DNA of 64,000 nt. It comes from Reyranella massiliensis 521. GTDB lineage: Bacteria; Pseudomonadota; Alphaproteobacteria; Reyranellales; Reyranellaceae. The stretch lies in assembly GCA_945862125.1 (NCBI GenBank), contig CAMAYC010000002.1, positions 25,389-89,388 on the forward strand, written 5' to 3'. Below the pieces are notes generated by a model. The model was not told the origin of the DNA. It did not search any database and saw only the letters and a program-made list of their open reading frames with translations. A program made the position numbers and the translations under genes. Positions 41,469 through 51,116 of this stretch are shown piece by piece; the first letter of the stretch is position 1, and each line of letters begins with the position of its first letter.

Positions 41469-42209
41469 TTAGTTGTAGCGCCGATACAGCCCCGCGAGCC
41501 GGCCCTGGATCTTGACCCGGTCGGGCCCGAAAATCCGCGTCTCGTAGGCCGCGTTGGCGGGCTCCAGCGCAATCGAGGCGCCCTTCTTGCGCAGCCGCTT
41601 CAGCGTCGCTTCCGTATCGTCGATCAAGGCCACGACGATCTCGCCGGTCTCGGCGGTGTCGGCGCTCTTGATGATGGCGATGTCGCCGTTCTGGATGCCG
41701 GCCTCGACCATCGAGTCGCCCTGGATTTCCAGGCAGTAGTGGGCGCCGGAGCCGAGCAGGGCCACGGGAACGTCGACCGTCGTGGAATTGTCGCGCAGCG
41801 CCTCGATCGGCGTACCGGCGGCGATCCGGCCATACAGCGGCAGGCTGAGGGCATGCGCCTCGTTGGCGACCTGGATGGCGCCGGCCAGCGGCACGCGGTC
41901 GCCACGGATGACTTGCGGCACGAAGCCTTCGCGCGCCTCGGCCATGCCGGCCCGTGCGAGCATGGGCATGACATTGGGCGCGGGCATGGCCGCCGTGTCG
42001 GGCAATTTAAGAACCTGCAGGGCTCGCGCACGATGCGGCAGGCGGCGCAGGAAGCCGCGCTCCTCCAGCCCGGTGATCAGGCGGTGGATGCCCGACTTGG
42101 ACTTGAGCCGAAGCGCCTCTTTCATTTCGTCGAACGAGGGCGAAACGCCGTCATCGTTGAGGCGCTTGTTGATGAACATCAGCAGTTCGTTTTGCTTGCG
42201 GGTTAACAC
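41469..42209 (-). CDS. lexA: LexA repressor
   Basis: 246 residues. N-terminal winged helix ([16 protein letters not shown], recognition region [20 protein letters not shown]), a longer linker than in E. coli, then the peptidase domain with cleavage bond Ala131-Gly132 ([11 protein letters not shown]), nucleophile Ser166 (GDSMVEAGI) and Lys204. Represses SOS genes and self-cleaves on RecA filaments. GTG 42209 with a GGGGAGAAG ribosome site is the start; an ATG at 42266 would run into the operator. It overlaps none of its neighbours and carries its own promoter/operator. Confidence 0.96.
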   Translation of the reverse strand: MLTRKQNELLMFINKRLNDDGVSPSFDEMKEALRLKSKSGIHRLITGLEERGFLRRLPHRARALQVLKLPDTAAMPAPNVMPMLARAGMAEAREGFVPQVIRGDRVPLAGAIQVANEAHALSLPLYGRIAAGTPIEALRDNSTTVDVPVALLGSGAHYCLEIQGDSMVEAGIQNGDIAIIKSADTAETGEIVVALIDDTEATLKRLRKKGASIALEPANAAYETRIFGPDRVKIQGRLAGLYRRYN

Positions 42210-42266
42210 CGTCTTCTCCCCAGAACGCGTACCGAATTTAGGAACAAATCCTGAAACCCGACACAT

Positions 42267-42295
42267 GTTCTAGTTTAGTTCTGTCTCTAGGTCAA
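42267..42295 (-). promoter_or_regulatory. lexA promoter with overlapping SOS box
   Basis: On the minus strand TTGACC (42295-42290) and TAGAAC (42272-42267) are 17 bases apart. The alphaproteobacterial LexA box GTTC-N7-GTTC lies at 42267-42281 on the plus strand, covering the -10 hexamer and part of the spacer, so LexA binding would block its own promoter: autoregulation. The next gene upstream (moeA) ends 37 bases before the box's far side. Confidence 0.8.
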
Positions 42296-42317
42296 GTTTT
42301 CCCGAGGCAGCTGGGGA

Positions 42318-43535
42318 TCAGTAGCCGCCGGGAAGGCCCGCGAGATCAACCACTTGGACGGTTTCGCCGGCTTTTCGCGCCGGGTCGTGGGCCGGCCGGA
42401 CGAGGAACGCCGAGGACGCAGCGAGGACCGAAAGCATGGAACTGTCCTGCACCGGATGCGGCGTGACGGTGAGGCTGCCGTCGGCGCCGCGGCTGAGCGT
42501 CGAGCGGACATAGTCCTCGCGCTGGTCGTTCATCTTGAGGTCCACAGCCAGCCTGGCCGGCACTGTGCCGACCAGCTCACCGGGCTGGCCCAGCATCCGG
42601 TCCATCGCGGGCTTCATAAACAGGAGGGCGCAGACCATGGTCGAGACCGGATTGCCCGGCAGGCCGAGTACGCGGGCGCGGTCTTTGGCGGCGAACATCA
42701 GCGGCTTGCCCGGGCGCATGGCGATCTTCCAGAAATCCATCGCGAAGCCCTGGGCCTTCAGCGCGTCCTGCACGAGATCGTGGTCGCCGACCGAGGCGCC
42801 GCCCAGCGTGATCAGCAGATCGTGCTGTGCGCCGGCGGCGATGCGACTTTGGATCAGCGCGGCGTTGTCGCGCGCGATGTCGAACAGCATCGGCTCGCCG
42901 CCCCAGCCGCGCACGAGGGCGGCCACGGCGATGCCGGAGGAGGAGACGATCTGGTTCCGGCCCACCGGCTCGCCCGGCATCACCAGTTCGTCGCCGGTCG
43001 AGAGGATGGCGACGCGCGGCTTGCGATGGACCGAGAGCCAGGGATGGTTCATCGCCGCTGCCAGCGCCACGTCGCGGGTCGTCAGCGTGCGGCCGGCGTT
43101 CAGCGGCGTGTCGCCGCTCGCGAAGTCCAGCCCGGCCTTGCGGACATGACGGCCAGGTCTCGGGGCTTCGAGGACGGCGATCTTCTCGCCGTCGGCTTTG
43201 GTGTCTTCCTGGATCACGATCGCGTCGGCGCCCATCGGCAGCGGGCCGCCGGTGAAGATGCGCACGGTCTCGCCGGGCTTCAGCGCATGGTCGTAGGAAC
43301 CGCCAGCCGGCGCCTGGCCGACGAGTTTCAGCGTAGTGGGGGCCGCGGGCACGTCAGCGGCGCGCACGGCGTAGCCGTCCATCGCCGAAAGGTCGGACGG
43401 CGGCTGCGTGAGGCGGGCGGCCGGGGGCACGGCCAGAACGCGACCGGTCGCGTCGGCGACGGACACGATTTCCGACGGCAGCGCCTCGAAGGCAGCGATG
43501 ACGCGGGCGTGGGCGTCACGGACAGTCAGCATCAT
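42318..43535 (-). CDS. moeA: Molybdopterin molybdotransferase MoeA
   Basis: 405 residues with the four-domain MoeA layout: [10 protein letters not shown] motif (about 70-79), [23 protein letters not shown], the MogA-like domain with [13 protein letters not shown] (about 175-187) and [11 protein letters not shown] (about 249-259), and the small C-terminal domain. Inserts molybdate into adenylylated molybdopterin. Its start overlaps the end of moaC by four bases (ATGA). Confidence 0.95.
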   Translation of the reverse strand: MMLTVRDAHARVIAAFEALPSEIVSVADATGRVLAVPPAARLTQPPSDLSAMDGYAVRAADVPAAPTTLKLVGQAPAGGSYDHALKPGETVRIFTGGPLPMGADAIVIQEDTKADGEKIAVLEAPRPGRHVRKAGLDFASGDTPLNAGRTLTTRDVALAAAMNHPWLSVHRKPRVAILSTGDELVMPGEPVGRNQIVSSSGIAVAALVRGWGGEPMLFDIARDNAALIQSRIAAGAQHDLLITLGGASVGDHDLVQDALKAQGFAMDFWKIAMRPGKPLMFAAKDRARVLGLPGNPVSTMVCALLFMKPAMDRMLGQPGELVGTVPARLAVDLKMNDQREDYVRSTLSRGADGSLTVTPHPVQDSSMLSVLAASSAFLVRPAHDPARKAGETVQVVDLAGLPGGY

Positions 43536-44011
43536 CGCGCCTCGTAAGTGCCCGACTTGCCGCCGGACTTGTGGACGAGCTTCACGCCGGAGATGACCAT
43601 GCCGCGGTCCACGGACTTACACATGTCGTAGACGGTGAGCGCGGCGACAGAGGCGGCGGTCAGGGCTTCCATCTCGACGCCGGTGCGGCCCTTCAACTTG
43701 CAGGTCGCCTCGATGTCGACCGCCTTGCGCTTGGGATCGAGCGTGAGCTTCACGTCGACCGAGTTCAGCGCCAGCGGATGGCAGAGCGGAATCAGGTCGG
43801 GCGTCTTCTTCGCCGCCATGATGCCGGCGAGCTGGGCCACGGCGAGGACGTCGCCCTTCTTGGCCTTCCTGGTGGCAATCAGTTTCAGGGTCGCCGCCTG
43901 CATGGTGACAGTGGCGCGCGCCACGGCAACGCGCTCGGTCACGTCCTTGTCGCCGACATCGACCATGCGGGCGTTGCCGGTGTTGTCGAAGTGGGTGAGC
44001 TTGTTCTTCAC
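43532..44011 (-). CDS. moaC: Cyclic pyranopterin monophosphate synthase MoaC
   Basis: 159 residues with [18 protein letters not shown] at the N-terminus, the [11 protein letters not shown] active-site motif and the [15 protein letters not shown] and [17 protein letters not shown] blocks. Carries out the second half of the first step of molybdenum cofactor synthesis. GTG 44011 overlaps the trpC stop (GTGA). Linkage of moaC and moeA behind trpC is a conserved alphaproteobacterial arrangement. Confidence 0.96.
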   Translation of the reverse strand: MKNKLTHFDNTGNARMVDVGDKDVTERVAVARATVTMQAATLKLIATRKAKKGDVLAVAQLAGIMAAKKTPDLIPLCHPLALNSVDVKLTLDPKRKAVDIEATCKLKGRTGVEMEALTAASVAALTVYDMCKSVDRGMVISGVKLVHKSGGKSGTYEAR

Positions 44012-44808
44012 GCGGCCTCGCGGACCAGCATGTCGCGTACCGCCGTCTCGACGTCGGGCTTGCGCATGAAGCTCTCCCCGATCAGGAAAGCCTCGGCGCC
44101 AACCTTGGCCATGCGGGCGAGGTCGGCCGGCGAGCCTAGACCGCTCTCGGCCACCAGCAGGCGGTCCTTCGGCACCAGGGGCGCCAGCTGCTCGGTCGTG
44201 GCGAGATCGACCGCCAGGGTCTTGAGATTGCGATTGTTGATGCCGATCAGGTCGGCGTCGACCTTGAGGGCGCGTTCGAGCTCCGGGGCATCGTGGACCT
44301 CGACCAGCACATCCATGCCCCACTTCCGGGCAAGGTCGGCCAGGTTGGCGGCCATCGCATCGTCGAGACAGGCCATGATCAGCAGGATGCAATCGGCGCC
44401 CAGCGCGCGCGCCTCCGGCACCTGGTAAGGGTCGATCATGAAATCCTTGCGCAGCACCGGCAGCTTCACCGCGGCGCGGGCCTGGGTCAGGAACTCGTCC
44501 TTGCCCTGGAAGTAGGGGCCGTCGGTCAGGATCGAGAGACACGTGGCGCCGCCGCGCTCGTAGGCTTTCGCCAATGCCGGCGGATCGAAATCCTCGCGGA
44601 TCAGGCCCTTGCTGGGAGAGGCTTTCTTGATCTCGGCGATCAGGCCGTAGCGGCCGGCGGCGATGGCGCGCTCGAGTGCTTTGGTGAAACCGCGCGGCGA
44701 ATCGGTGTCGCGCGCCAGGTTCTCGACCACGCGCAGCGGACGCTGCGACATGCGGCCGGCGACGTGATTGCGCTTGTCGGCGACGATCTTCTGGAGCGTG
44801 TCGCTCAT
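44008..44808 (-). CDS. trpC: Indole-3-glycerol phosphate synthase
   Basis: 266-residue TIM barrel: [13 protein letters not shown] (catalytic Lys, about 57-69), [24 protein letters not shown] and VAESGL are the standard IGPS motifs. Converts CdRP to indole-3-glycerol phosphate in tryptophan synthesis. Not fused to TrpF. Overlaps trpD by four bases and moaC by four. Confidence 0.97.
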   Translation of the reverse strand: MSDTLQKIVADKRNHVAGRMSQRPLRVVENLARDTDSPRGFTKALERAIAAGRYGLIAEIKKASPSKGLIREDFDPPALAKAYERGGATCLSILTDGPYFQGKDEFLTQARAAVKLPVLRKDFMIDPYQVPEARALGADCILLIMACLDDAMAANLADLARKWGMDVLVEVHDAPELERALKVDADLIGINNRNLKTLAVDLATTEQLAPLVPKDRLLVAESGLGSPADLARMAKVGAEAFLIGESFMRKPDVETAVRDMLVREAA

Positions 44809-45830
44809 GCGCAGATCCTTTTCAGTGTGGCGAGCGCGGCGGCAGCCTTGCCGCTGTCGATCGAGGCTGCCGCGAGCGCGGCACCTTGCTTCAAGTCCTG
44901 GGCCTTGCCCGCGACCATGAGGGCGGCGGCGCTGTTCAGCACCACGATATCGCGGAAGGCGCTCTTCTCGCCGGCCAGCACCTTGTGGATGGCCTCGGCA
45001 TTGTGGTTGGCGTCGCCACCCTTGAGATCGTCAAGGTTGGCACGCTTCACGCCGATTTCCTCCGGCGCGATCTCGATCTCGGTGACCTTGCCGTTGTCCA
45101 GCGAGGCGGCCCAGCTCTTGGTCGTCGTGGTGAGTTCGTCCATGCCGTCCTGGCCGTGGACGACCAGCGCGCGCTCGAGGCCGAGCTGGCCCAGTGCCTC
45201 GGCGACGGGTTTCAGCCAGCGGCGATCGAAAACGCCCACAAGTTGCCGCTTCACCAGGGCGGGGTTCGACATCGGGCCCAACAGGTTGAAGATGGTGCGG
45301 TTGGGCGCGAGCTCGACCCGGGGGCCGGCCACGTTGCGCATGGCGCTGTGATGGCGAGGCGCCATCAGGAAGCACACCTTGGCTTCGACCAGCGCCTTTT
45401 CCAGGGCTTCGATCGGCACTTCCAGGCCGATACCCAGGGCGGAGAGCACGTCGGCTGCGCCTGACTTGGAGGTGAACGCGCGGTTGCCGTGCTTGGCGAC
45501 GGGGACGCCCGCGCCAGCCACGACGAAGGCCGAGCAGGACGAGACATTGTAGGTGCCGTGGTGGTCGCCGCCGGTGCCCACGATGTCGATGGCGCCCTCA
45601 GGCGCCCGGACGCGCAGGACCTTGGCCCGGAGCGCCCGGGATCCGCCGGCCAGCTCCTGGGCAGTCTCGCCGCGCACTTTCAGGCCCATCAGGAAGGCGC
45701 CCATCTGGGCCGGGGTGGCGTTTCCCGAGGTCATGATCTCGAAGGCGCGCTCCGCCTCGTCGATCCCCAGGGATTCGCCGTTGCCGACCTTGGCCAGAAG
45801 GCCACGAAAATCGTCGATATCGCCGCTCAC
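44805..45830 (-). CDS. trpD: Anthranilate phosphoribosyltransferase
   Basis: 341 residues; the PRPP motif [17 protein letters not shown] (about 78-94), [21 protein letters not shown] and [14 protein letters not shown] identify TrpD. Transfers the phosphoribosyl group to anthranilate. GTG 45830 is preferred to TTG 45833 because GGAG is then five bases from the start. In most relatives trpG is directly upstream; here an HMA gene and a receptor gene intervene. Confidence 0.96.
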   Translation of the reverse strand: MSGDIDDFRGLLAKVGNGESLGIDEAERAFEIMTSGNATPAQMGAFLMGLKVRGETAQELAGGSRALRAKVLRVRAPEGAIDIVGTGGDHHGTYNVSSCSAFVVAGAGVPVAKHGNRAFTSKSGAADVLSALGIGLEVPIEALEKALVEAKVCFLMAPRHHSAMRNVAGPRVELAPNRTIFNLLGPMSNPALVKRQLVGVFDRRWLKPVAEALGQLGLERALVVHGQDGMDELTTTTKSWAASLDNGKVTEIEIAPEEIGVKRANLDDLKGGDANHNAEAIHKVLAGEKSAFRDIVVLNSAAALMVAGKAQDLKQGAALAAASIDSGKAAAALATLKRICA

Positions 45831-45890
45831 CAAAACTCCGTCCGGATTTGCCTCTTGCCGGCCGGGCCGGCGGGCGGCTAGCTATATCAC

Positions 45891-46091
45891 ATGGCTCAAG
45901 AACTCATCCTCAAGGTCACCGGCATGGATTGCGACGGCTGCGTAAAGGCCGTCACCCGTGCCGCCACCGGCGCCGGCACCGCGCCGATCTCGGTCGATCT
46001 CAAGAGCGGGGAGATGCGTCTCCCGGCCGACGCCGACATTGCCGCCATCACGAAGGCGGTCACCCGGGCGGGGTTTGGCGTCGCCAGCTAA
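45891..46091 (+). CDS. Heavy-metal-associated (HMA) domain protein
   Basis: 66-residue stand-alone ferredoxin-like metal-binding domain with GMDCDGCVKAV (Cys14 and Cys17 as the CxxC pair) and a second half ending TRAGFGVAS. Resembles CopZ/MerP-type soluble carriers of Cu(I) or similar ions. It is divergent from trpD with no export or P-type ATPase gene nearby, so its partner is elsewhere. No strong ribosome site precedes the ATG. Confidence 0.8.
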   Translation: MAQELILKVTGMDCDGCVKAVTRAATGAGTAPISVDLKSGEMRLPADADIAAITKAVTRAGFGVAS

Positions 46092-46182
46092 CTGGCAATC
46101 CTAAAGTTAGGATACCTTTATAAGTTACTGAAATAATACGAAATTACTTATTTCGTGATATTGGATCGTCGCTGGATTTTGG
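46092..46182. other. AT-rich convergent intergenic segment with two hairpins
   Basis: Between the convergent HMA and receptor genes. Two stem-loops stand out: CCTAA/TTAGG around 46100-46111, and a perfect 7-bp stem ACGAAAT/ATTTCGT with loop TACTT (46138-46156). Base composition is far below the rest of the window in GC. It may act as a bidirectional terminator. Confidence 0.45.
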
Positions 46183-47139
46183 CTACTCGATCTTCACGCC
46201 CGCATCCTGGACGATCTTGCGCCACTTGGTGTTCTCGATGGCGATATAGGCCTCGAACTCCTGGCGCGATTCCTCGGCCGGCACGAAGGACAGGCTCCTG
46301 AGCTTCTCCAGCACCTCGGGATCCTTGAGGATGCGCATTACCTCGGCGCTGAGCTTGTCGAGAATGGGCTCAGGCGTCTTGGCGGGCGCCGACAGGCCGA
46401 TCCAGCCGACGGCGACGACACCCTGGAGGCCCTGTTCGGCGACGGTGGGCAGATCGGGCAGGAAGGGCGAGCGGCGCTGGTCGGCGATGCCGATCGCTTT
46501 CACCTTGCCGGCCTTCACCGGGCCGATGGCGCCGGGGATGGCATCCGACAGGAGTTGGATGTCGCCGCTCTGCAGCGCGAGTTGGGCATCGGCATTGCCC
46601 TTGAAGGGCACGTGCGTGAGCTTGATGCCGGCCGCGCTCTTCAGCATCTCGACCGCGAGGTGGCTGGCCGAGCCGTTGCCCGAGGAGCCGTAGTTGAGAT
46701 CGCCCGTCTTGGCCTTGGCGATCAGTTCCGGCACCGAGGTGATGCCGCTCTTGAGGCTGGTCATCAGGACCTGCGGCGTGAGGCCGATGTTGGCGATCGG
46801 CGCGAAGTCCTTCTGAGCGTCGTAGGGCAGCTTCGGATAAAGCACCGGCCCGATGCCGTGGGTCGAGATCGTGACCATCAGCAGCGTGTAGCCGTCGGGC
46901 GCCGCCTTGGCTGCGACGTCGGCACCGATGCTGCCGCCCGCGCCAGGGCGATTCTCGGCGATCACCTGCTGGCCCAGCGCCTTGGTGAGCTGGTCGGCCA
47001 TGACACGCGCCAGGATGTCGGTCGCCTGGCCGGCCGGGAAGGGCACGATGATGCGGATCGGCTTGGCGGGCCAGGCTTGCGCGAAGGCGGGCAATGGGAG
47101 GAAGCAAGTCGAAGCGAGCAGGAGGCGGCGGCTCAGCAT
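46183..47139 (-). CDS. Bug family tripartite tricarboxylate transporter substrate-binding protein
   Basis: 318 residues: signal peptide (residues 1-20, SRRLLLASTCFLPLPAFA), then WPAKPIRIIVPFPAGQATDILAR, ENRPGAGGSIGADVAAKAAPDGYTLL and the VPFKGNADAQLALQSGD block, the hallmarks of Bug/TctC periplasmic receptors for carboxylates. No TctA/TctB membrane partners are near, which is usual for Bug families expanded as orphans. It lies inside the trp gene neighbourhood and is preceded by a perfect palindrome. Confidence 0.92.
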   Translation of the reverse strand: MLSRRLLLASTCFLPLPAFAQAWPAKPIRIIVPFPAGQATDILARVMADQLTKALGQQVIAENRPGAGGSIGADVAAKAAPDGYTLLMVTISTHGIGPVLYPKLPYDAQKDFAPIANIGLTPQVLMTSLKSGITSVPELIAKAKTGDLNYGSSGNGSASHLAVEMLKSAAGIKLTHVPFKGNADAQLALQSGDIQLLSDAIPGAIGPVKAGKVKAIGIADQRRSPFLPDLPTVAEQGLQGVVAVGWIGLSAPAKTPEPILDKLSAEVMRILKDPEVLEKLRSLSFVPAEESRQEFEAYIAIENTKWRKIVQDAGVKIE

Positions 47140-47158
47140 GGTACCCTCATGGTCAAGT

Positions 47159-47209
47159 GGACCGCGCGCGTCCCGCGCGCCTCATGAGCGCGCGGGACGC
47201 GCGCGGTCC
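47159..47209. repeat. Perfect 22-bp inverted repeat (REP-like palindrome)
   Basis: Left arm 47159-47180 starts GGACCGCGCGCGTCCC; right arm 47188-47209 is its exact reverse complement; the 7-base centre is CTCATGA. It lies 9 bases after (in transcription sense) the trpG stop and 19 bases before the receptor ATG. It could be a REP/BIME-type mobile palindrome or a strong mRNA hairpin ending trpG transcription; there is no T-run. Confidence 0.85.
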
Positions 47210-47217
47210 GGAAGAGT

Positions 47218-47820
47218 CTAAGCCGCTTTCTTGTTCTGCTGGCCCGGGTGTTCGCCGGCAATCTTGAGGAAATTCTCGAGGATCTTGTGGCCGTGCTCCG
47301 AGGCGATGCTCTCGGGGTGGAATTGCACGCCGTGGATCGGCAGCGTCTTGTGGCGCAGGCCCATGATGATATCGCCGGTCTCGGCGGTGACGTCGAGATC
47401 CTTAGGGAAGCCCTTGCGGTCGACGATCAGCGAATGATAGCGCGTCGCCTGGAAGGGCGAGGGCACGTCCTCGAACACGCTCTGGTTCTTGTGTTCGACG
47501 CCCGACAGCTTGCCGTGCATCGGCTGCGGCGCGCGCACCACCTGGCCGCCGAACACCTGACCGATCGCCTGGTGCCCGAGGCAGACGCCGAGCAACGGCA
47601 CCTGTTCCTTGGCGGCGGCGCGGATGAGATCCATGCAAATGCCGGCCTCGTTCGGCGTGCAAGGGCCGGGCGAGAGCACGATACCGGCGGGCTTCAGCGC
47701 GATGGCCTCGTCGACCGTGATCTTGTCGTTGCGATGCACGACGCACTTCGCGCCGAGATCGCCCAGAAAGTGGACGAGGTTGTAGGTGAAGCTGTCGTAG
47801 TTATCGATCAGGAGAATCAT
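47218..47820 (-). CDS. trpG: Anthranilate synthase component II (glutamine amidotransferase)
   Basis: 200-residue class I amidotransferase: [17 protein letters not shown] at the start, nucleophile Cys80 in [11 protein letters not shown] and the His/Glu pair in [14 protein letters not shown]. Supplies ammonia to TrpE (and possibly PabB). The expected partner trpE is not adjacent: an acyl-CoA synthetase gene lies upstream instead. Could equally be called pabA; its nearness to trpDC favours trpG. Confidence 0.93.
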   Translation of the reverse strand: MILLIDNYDSFTYNLVHFLGDLGAKCVVHRNDKITVDEAIALKPAGIVLSPGPCTPNEAGICMDLIRAAAKEQVPLLGVCLGHQAIGQVFGGQVVRAPQPMHGKLSGVEHKNQSVFEDVPSPFQATRYHSLIVDRKGFPKDLDVTAETGDIIMGLRHKTLPIHGVQFHPESIASEHGHKILENFLKIAGEHPGQQNKKAA

Positions 47821-47840
47821 AGCTTCAGTCTATCAGTTCT

Positions 47841-49532
47841 TCAGCCTGTCGCCAGTTCGGGGAAATCCTCTTCCCGGAATTCGCCGGGACCACGCCGGTT
47901 CTCGGCAGCGCGCTTTTCCTCGTCGCGGCGGAGTTCAACGCGACGGATCTTGCCGGAGATGGTCTTGGGCAGCTCTGCGAATTCCAGGCGGCGGATGCGC
48001 TTGAAGGGGGCGAGACGGCCCTTCAGATGCTGGAAGATCGAAAGCGCCGTGGCGCGGTCGGGCTTGCCTCTGGCCGTCAGGGTTATGTAGGCCTTCGGAA
48101 CGGCGAGGCGCATCGCGTCGGGCGCTGGCACGACGGCGGCCTCGGCGACGGCGGGATGCTCGATCAGGACGCTTTCGAGTTCGAACGGGCTGATGCGGTA
48201 GTCGGACGCCTTGAAGACGTCGTCGGCGCGACCGACGTAGGTGAGGTAGCCGTCGGCATCGCGCGAGGCGACGTCGCCGGTGCGATAGACGTTGCCCGAG
48301 AGCGGCGCGATCGAGCCGTCGTCCTGCTGATAACCCTGCATGAGGGCGGCCGGGCGGTGAGCGAGGTCGATGCAGATCTCGCCTTCCTCGGCGTCACGAT
48401 CGTCGGCGTCGAGCAGGCGGATACGGTAGCCGGGGAGCGCACGGCCCATCGAACCCGGCTTGATCGGCTGGCCGGGTGGGTTGCCGACCTGCGTCGTGGT
48501 CTCGGTCTGGCCGTAGAAATCGCGGATGGTGAGGCCCCAGGCCTTCTCGACCTGCTCGATCACTTCTGGATTGAGCGGCTCGCCGGCCGCCACCACTTCG
48601 CGCAACTTCGTTTTGCAGTTCTTCAGATCTTCCTGGATCAGCATGCGCCACACGGTGGGCGGCGCGCAGAGCGTGGTCACGCCGTTGGCGACGATGGCAT
48701 CGAGCAGGACACGCGCGTTGAAGCGCGGCTGGTTGGCGATGAAAATCGTAGCGCCCGCGATCCATGGCGCGAAGAAACAGCTCCACGCATGCTTGGCCCA
48801 ACCAGGCGAGGAGATATTGAGGTGGACGTCGCCGGGGCGAAGGCCGAGCGCGTAGATGGTTGTGAGATGGCCGACGGGGTAGCTGCGGTGCGAATGCAGC
48901 ACCAGCTTGGGCTTGGCCGTCGTGCCCGAGGTAAAATAGAGCAGCATCGGGTCGTCGGCCTCGGTCGGGCCGTCGGGCGTAAAGTCGGGCGAGGCCTTTA
49001 GAAGATCGGCATAGGCGTGCCAGCCGGCCGGCGTGTCGCCGATGGCGATGCGCGTCAGGCTCTTGTCGAAGTCCGCAAACTTGGCGGCTTCGCCTGATCC
49101 TGCCACGACATGGCGGGCGCGGCCGCGCTCGAAACGGTCGGCGAGATCGGTGGGCGTGAGCAGGGTGGTGGCCGGGATCACGACGGCGCCGAGTTTCATG
49201 GCCGCCAGCATCGTCTCCCAGAGAGGCGCGAAATTGCCCAGCATCAAGAGGATGCGGTCGCCGCGCTTCACACCCAGTGCGCGGAGCCCATTGGCGACGC
49301 GGTTCGAGCGTTCCGAAAGCTCGGCAAACGTGAGGCTGGCGGCGCCGTCGCCCACGATCGTGAGGGCAGGCTTGTTCGCCAACGGCCCGCGCGCAAGTTC
49401 GCCGTCGAACCAGTCGAGTGCCCAGTTGAAGCGCTCGATCTGGGGCCAGCGGAAATCGCGGTAGGCCGTGTCGTAGTTGGTGCGGTTCGCGAGCAGGAAC
49501 TCGCGAGCTGCCTTGTAGGCTTCCACCGTCAT
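47841..49532 (-). CDS. AMP-dependent acyl-CoA synthetase/ligase
   Basis: 563-residue ANL superfamily enzyme. P-loop LLYFTSGTTAKPK (about 195-207 region), the FYGQTETTTQVG motif, YRTGDVASRDADGYLTYVGR (hinge) and the C-terminal catalytic Lys in LPKTISGKIRRVELR are intact. Forms acyl-CoA via acyl-AMP; the overall pattern suggests a medium-chain or acetyl/propionyl-like substrate, which cannot be fixed. ATG 49532 (MTVEAYKAAREF) is chosen; the longer frame runs into the divergent gene. Confidence 0.92.
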   Translation of the reverse strand: MTVEAYKAAREFLLANRTNYDTAYRDFRWPQIERFNWALDWFDGELARGPLANKPALTIVGDGAASLTFAELSERSNRVANGLRALGVKRGDRILLMLGNFAPLWETMLAAMKLGAVVIPATTLLTPTDLADRFERGRARHVVAGSGEAAKFADFDKSLTRIAIGDTPAGWHAYADLLKASPDFTPDGPTEADDPMLLYFTSGTTAKPKLVLHSHRSYPVGHLTTIYALGLRPGDVHLNISSPGWAKHAWSCFFAPWIAGATIFIANQPRFNARVLLDAIVANGVTTLCAPPTVWRMLIQEDLKNCKTKLREVVAAGEPLNPEVIEQVEKAWGLTIRDFYGQTETTTQVGNPPGQPIKPGSMGRALPGYRIRLLDADDRDAEEGEICIDLAHRPAALMQGYQQDDGSIAPLSGNVYRTGDVASRDADGYLTYVGRADDVFKASDYRISPFELESVLIEHPAVAEAAVVPAPDAMRLAVPKAYITLTARGKPDRATALSIFQHLKGRLAPFKRIRRLEFAELPKTISGKIRRVELRRDEEKRAAENRRGPGEFREEDFPELATG

Positions 49533-49548
49533 TTCGTTCCACCCACCT

Positions 49549-50505
49549 ATGTGCGTCCGCCGGTTCTCACGGCGCGTCGTTGGGCGTAATGTAACGGTAA
49601 CAAGAAAAGAAAGCGCCCCCCTGGTCGTCGAACCCTTCATTGTCGCGTTGTTGCTGGCGGCAGCCCTGATGCACGCCACGTGGAATGCTATCCTGAAGTC
49701 CGACAGCTCGGACCGGCTGGCGACGTTCGGCGTGATCATGACCACCGGCACGGTGATGGGGCTTTGCGTCGTGCCGTTCGTGCCGATCATCGAACCGGCG
49801 GCATGGAAGTTCCTGATCGCCTCCGTGCTGATCCACGTCCTCTATTACACGTTCCTGCTGAAGGCCTATTCGTACGGCGACCTCAGCCATACCTATCCGA
49901 TCGCCCGCGGCCTCGGTCCATTGCTGGTGGCGCTGGTGTCGGGCCGGTTCATCGGAGAGGAGCTTCGTACCCAGGACATCGTCGGTGTGTTTCTGCTGAG
50001 CTTCGGGCTGGTGGCGCTGGCCATGCCGCTGCGCAACGTCGTGCCGCGACCGGGCGCCCGGCATGGGCTGGCGACGCTGTTCGCGGTGCTGACGGGAGTC
50101 ACCATCGCGGCTTACATCATCGCCGACGGGCTGGGCGTGCGCAGTGCCGGGCCGAGCTTTGAGCACCGCATCTCCTACATCGCCTGGCTCTGCGTGCTGG
50201 AAGGGCCATGGCTGCTGGTGCTGGCGTTCGTGCTACGCCCCGACACGGTATGGGGGCATCTCAAGCGCACCTGGTATCGCGGCGTGATGGGCGGCGTGAT
50301 CGCCAACCTGGGCTACGGCATCGCGATCTATGCGCTGGTGCTGGGGCCGATGGCGCATGTCGCGGCCTTGCGCGAAACCTCGGTGCTGTTCGGCGCCCTG
50401 ATCGGCACGCTGCTGCTGGGCGAGCCGTTCGGCGGCCGGCGTGTGGCGGCCGCCGTCGTCATCGTCTGCGGGCTCGTGATGATGAACGGCCCAAGCCTGT
50501 TCTAG
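49549..50505 (+). CDS. EamA/DMT family transporter
   Basis: Up to 318 residues with about ten membrane helices in two EamA-like halves (ALMHATWNAILKSDSSD at the start of the first; AALRETSVLFGALIGTLLLGEPFGGRR in the second). Likely metabolite exporter; substrate unknown. The start is uncertain: ATG 49549 lies only 16 bases from the divergent synthetase gene and has no ribosome site, while the membrane domain begins about 25 codons later (a CTG near 49621 is possible). Confidence 0.82.
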   Translation: MCVRRFSRRVVGRNVTVTRKESAPLVVEPFIVALLLAAALMHATWNAILKSDSSDRLATFGVIMTTGTVMGLCVVPFVPIIEPAAWKFLIASVLIHVLYYTFLLKAYSYGDLSHTYPIARGLGPLLVALVSGRFIGEELRTQDIVGVFLLSFGLVALAMPLRNVVPRPGARHGLATLFAVLTGVTIAAYIIADGLGVRSAGPSFEHRISYIAWLCVLEGPWLLVLAFVLRPDTVWGHLKRTWYRGVMGGVIANLGYGIAIYALVLGPMAHVAALRETSVLFGALIGTLLLGEPFGGRRVAAAVVIVCGLVMMNGPSLF

Positions 50506-51116
50506 GTGGCTGGCGGCTCGGTCGAGCTGAAGGGAAACTCTGTCGCCAACTTCCGTGTGAGCGTGCGCAGGCGCGGCATCGCTGCATCGGTATCGAGGCC
50601 GATGCCGCGCGCCAGGCGTTCGGCGACGAAGGCGGCGATGTCGGCCTGGGTGAGGCGGCCGAGCAGCAGATAGGGGGCGGACGGATCGATCATGGCGTCG
50701 ACCGCGGCCAGCGCATTCGTCACCTGGGCATTGCAGTCGTCGATCCACGGCTGGTGAATTTTTTCCGCCGGCGTGTGGTTGCGCGTGTAGGCGGCCTGAA
50801 GCCCTTTGTCGCAGGCACCCATCATGAGGGCCGCGACCTTCAGCACGGCGCGGCGGTCCGCGCCCGCGGCCGGCGTGAGCGGCCGGTCGCCGCCATAGGT
50901 CTCGTCGAGATGATCGACGATGGCGCCGCTGTCGATCAGCGTCTCGCCACTGTCGAGGACGAGGGCGGGAATGCGGCCCAGCGGGTTGCTGGCGCGCACT
51001 TCCGCACGGTCCGCGAATCCCGAGAGGTCACGCTGCTCGAATGCCACGTCGTAGGCCTGCAGCGTGATCGCAACACGGCGCGTATAGGGTGAGCGGTTGA
51101 CCCCGATCAGCATCAT
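50502..51116 (-). CDS. Glutathione S-transferase family protein
   Basis: 204 residues: thioredoxin-like N-domain (MMLIGVNRSPYTRRVAITLQ, with the SPYTRRV active-site region; then NPLGRIPALVLDSGETLIDSGAI) and an all-helical C-domain (RLTQADIAAFVAER). Conjugates or binds glutathione; substrate unknown. ATG 51116 overlaps the upstream gene by ATGA. It is convergent with the EamA gene, whose end it overlaps by four bases. Confidence 0.88.
   Translation of the reverse strand: MMLIGVNRSPYTRRVAITLQAYDVAFEQRDLSGFADRAEVRASNPLGRIPALVLDSGETLIDSGAIVDHLDETYGGDRPLTPAAGADRRAVLKVAALMMGACDKGLQAAYTRNHTPAEKIHQPWIDDCNAQVTNALAAVDAMIDPSAPYLLLGRLTQADIAAFVAERLARGIGLDTDAAMPRLRTLTRKLATEFPFSSTEPPAT

Noticed and set aside
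41171..41515. 114-codon plus-strand frame across the lexA terminator
   Set aside because: Highly basic, no ribosome site, runs into lexA on the opposite strand and through the terminator.
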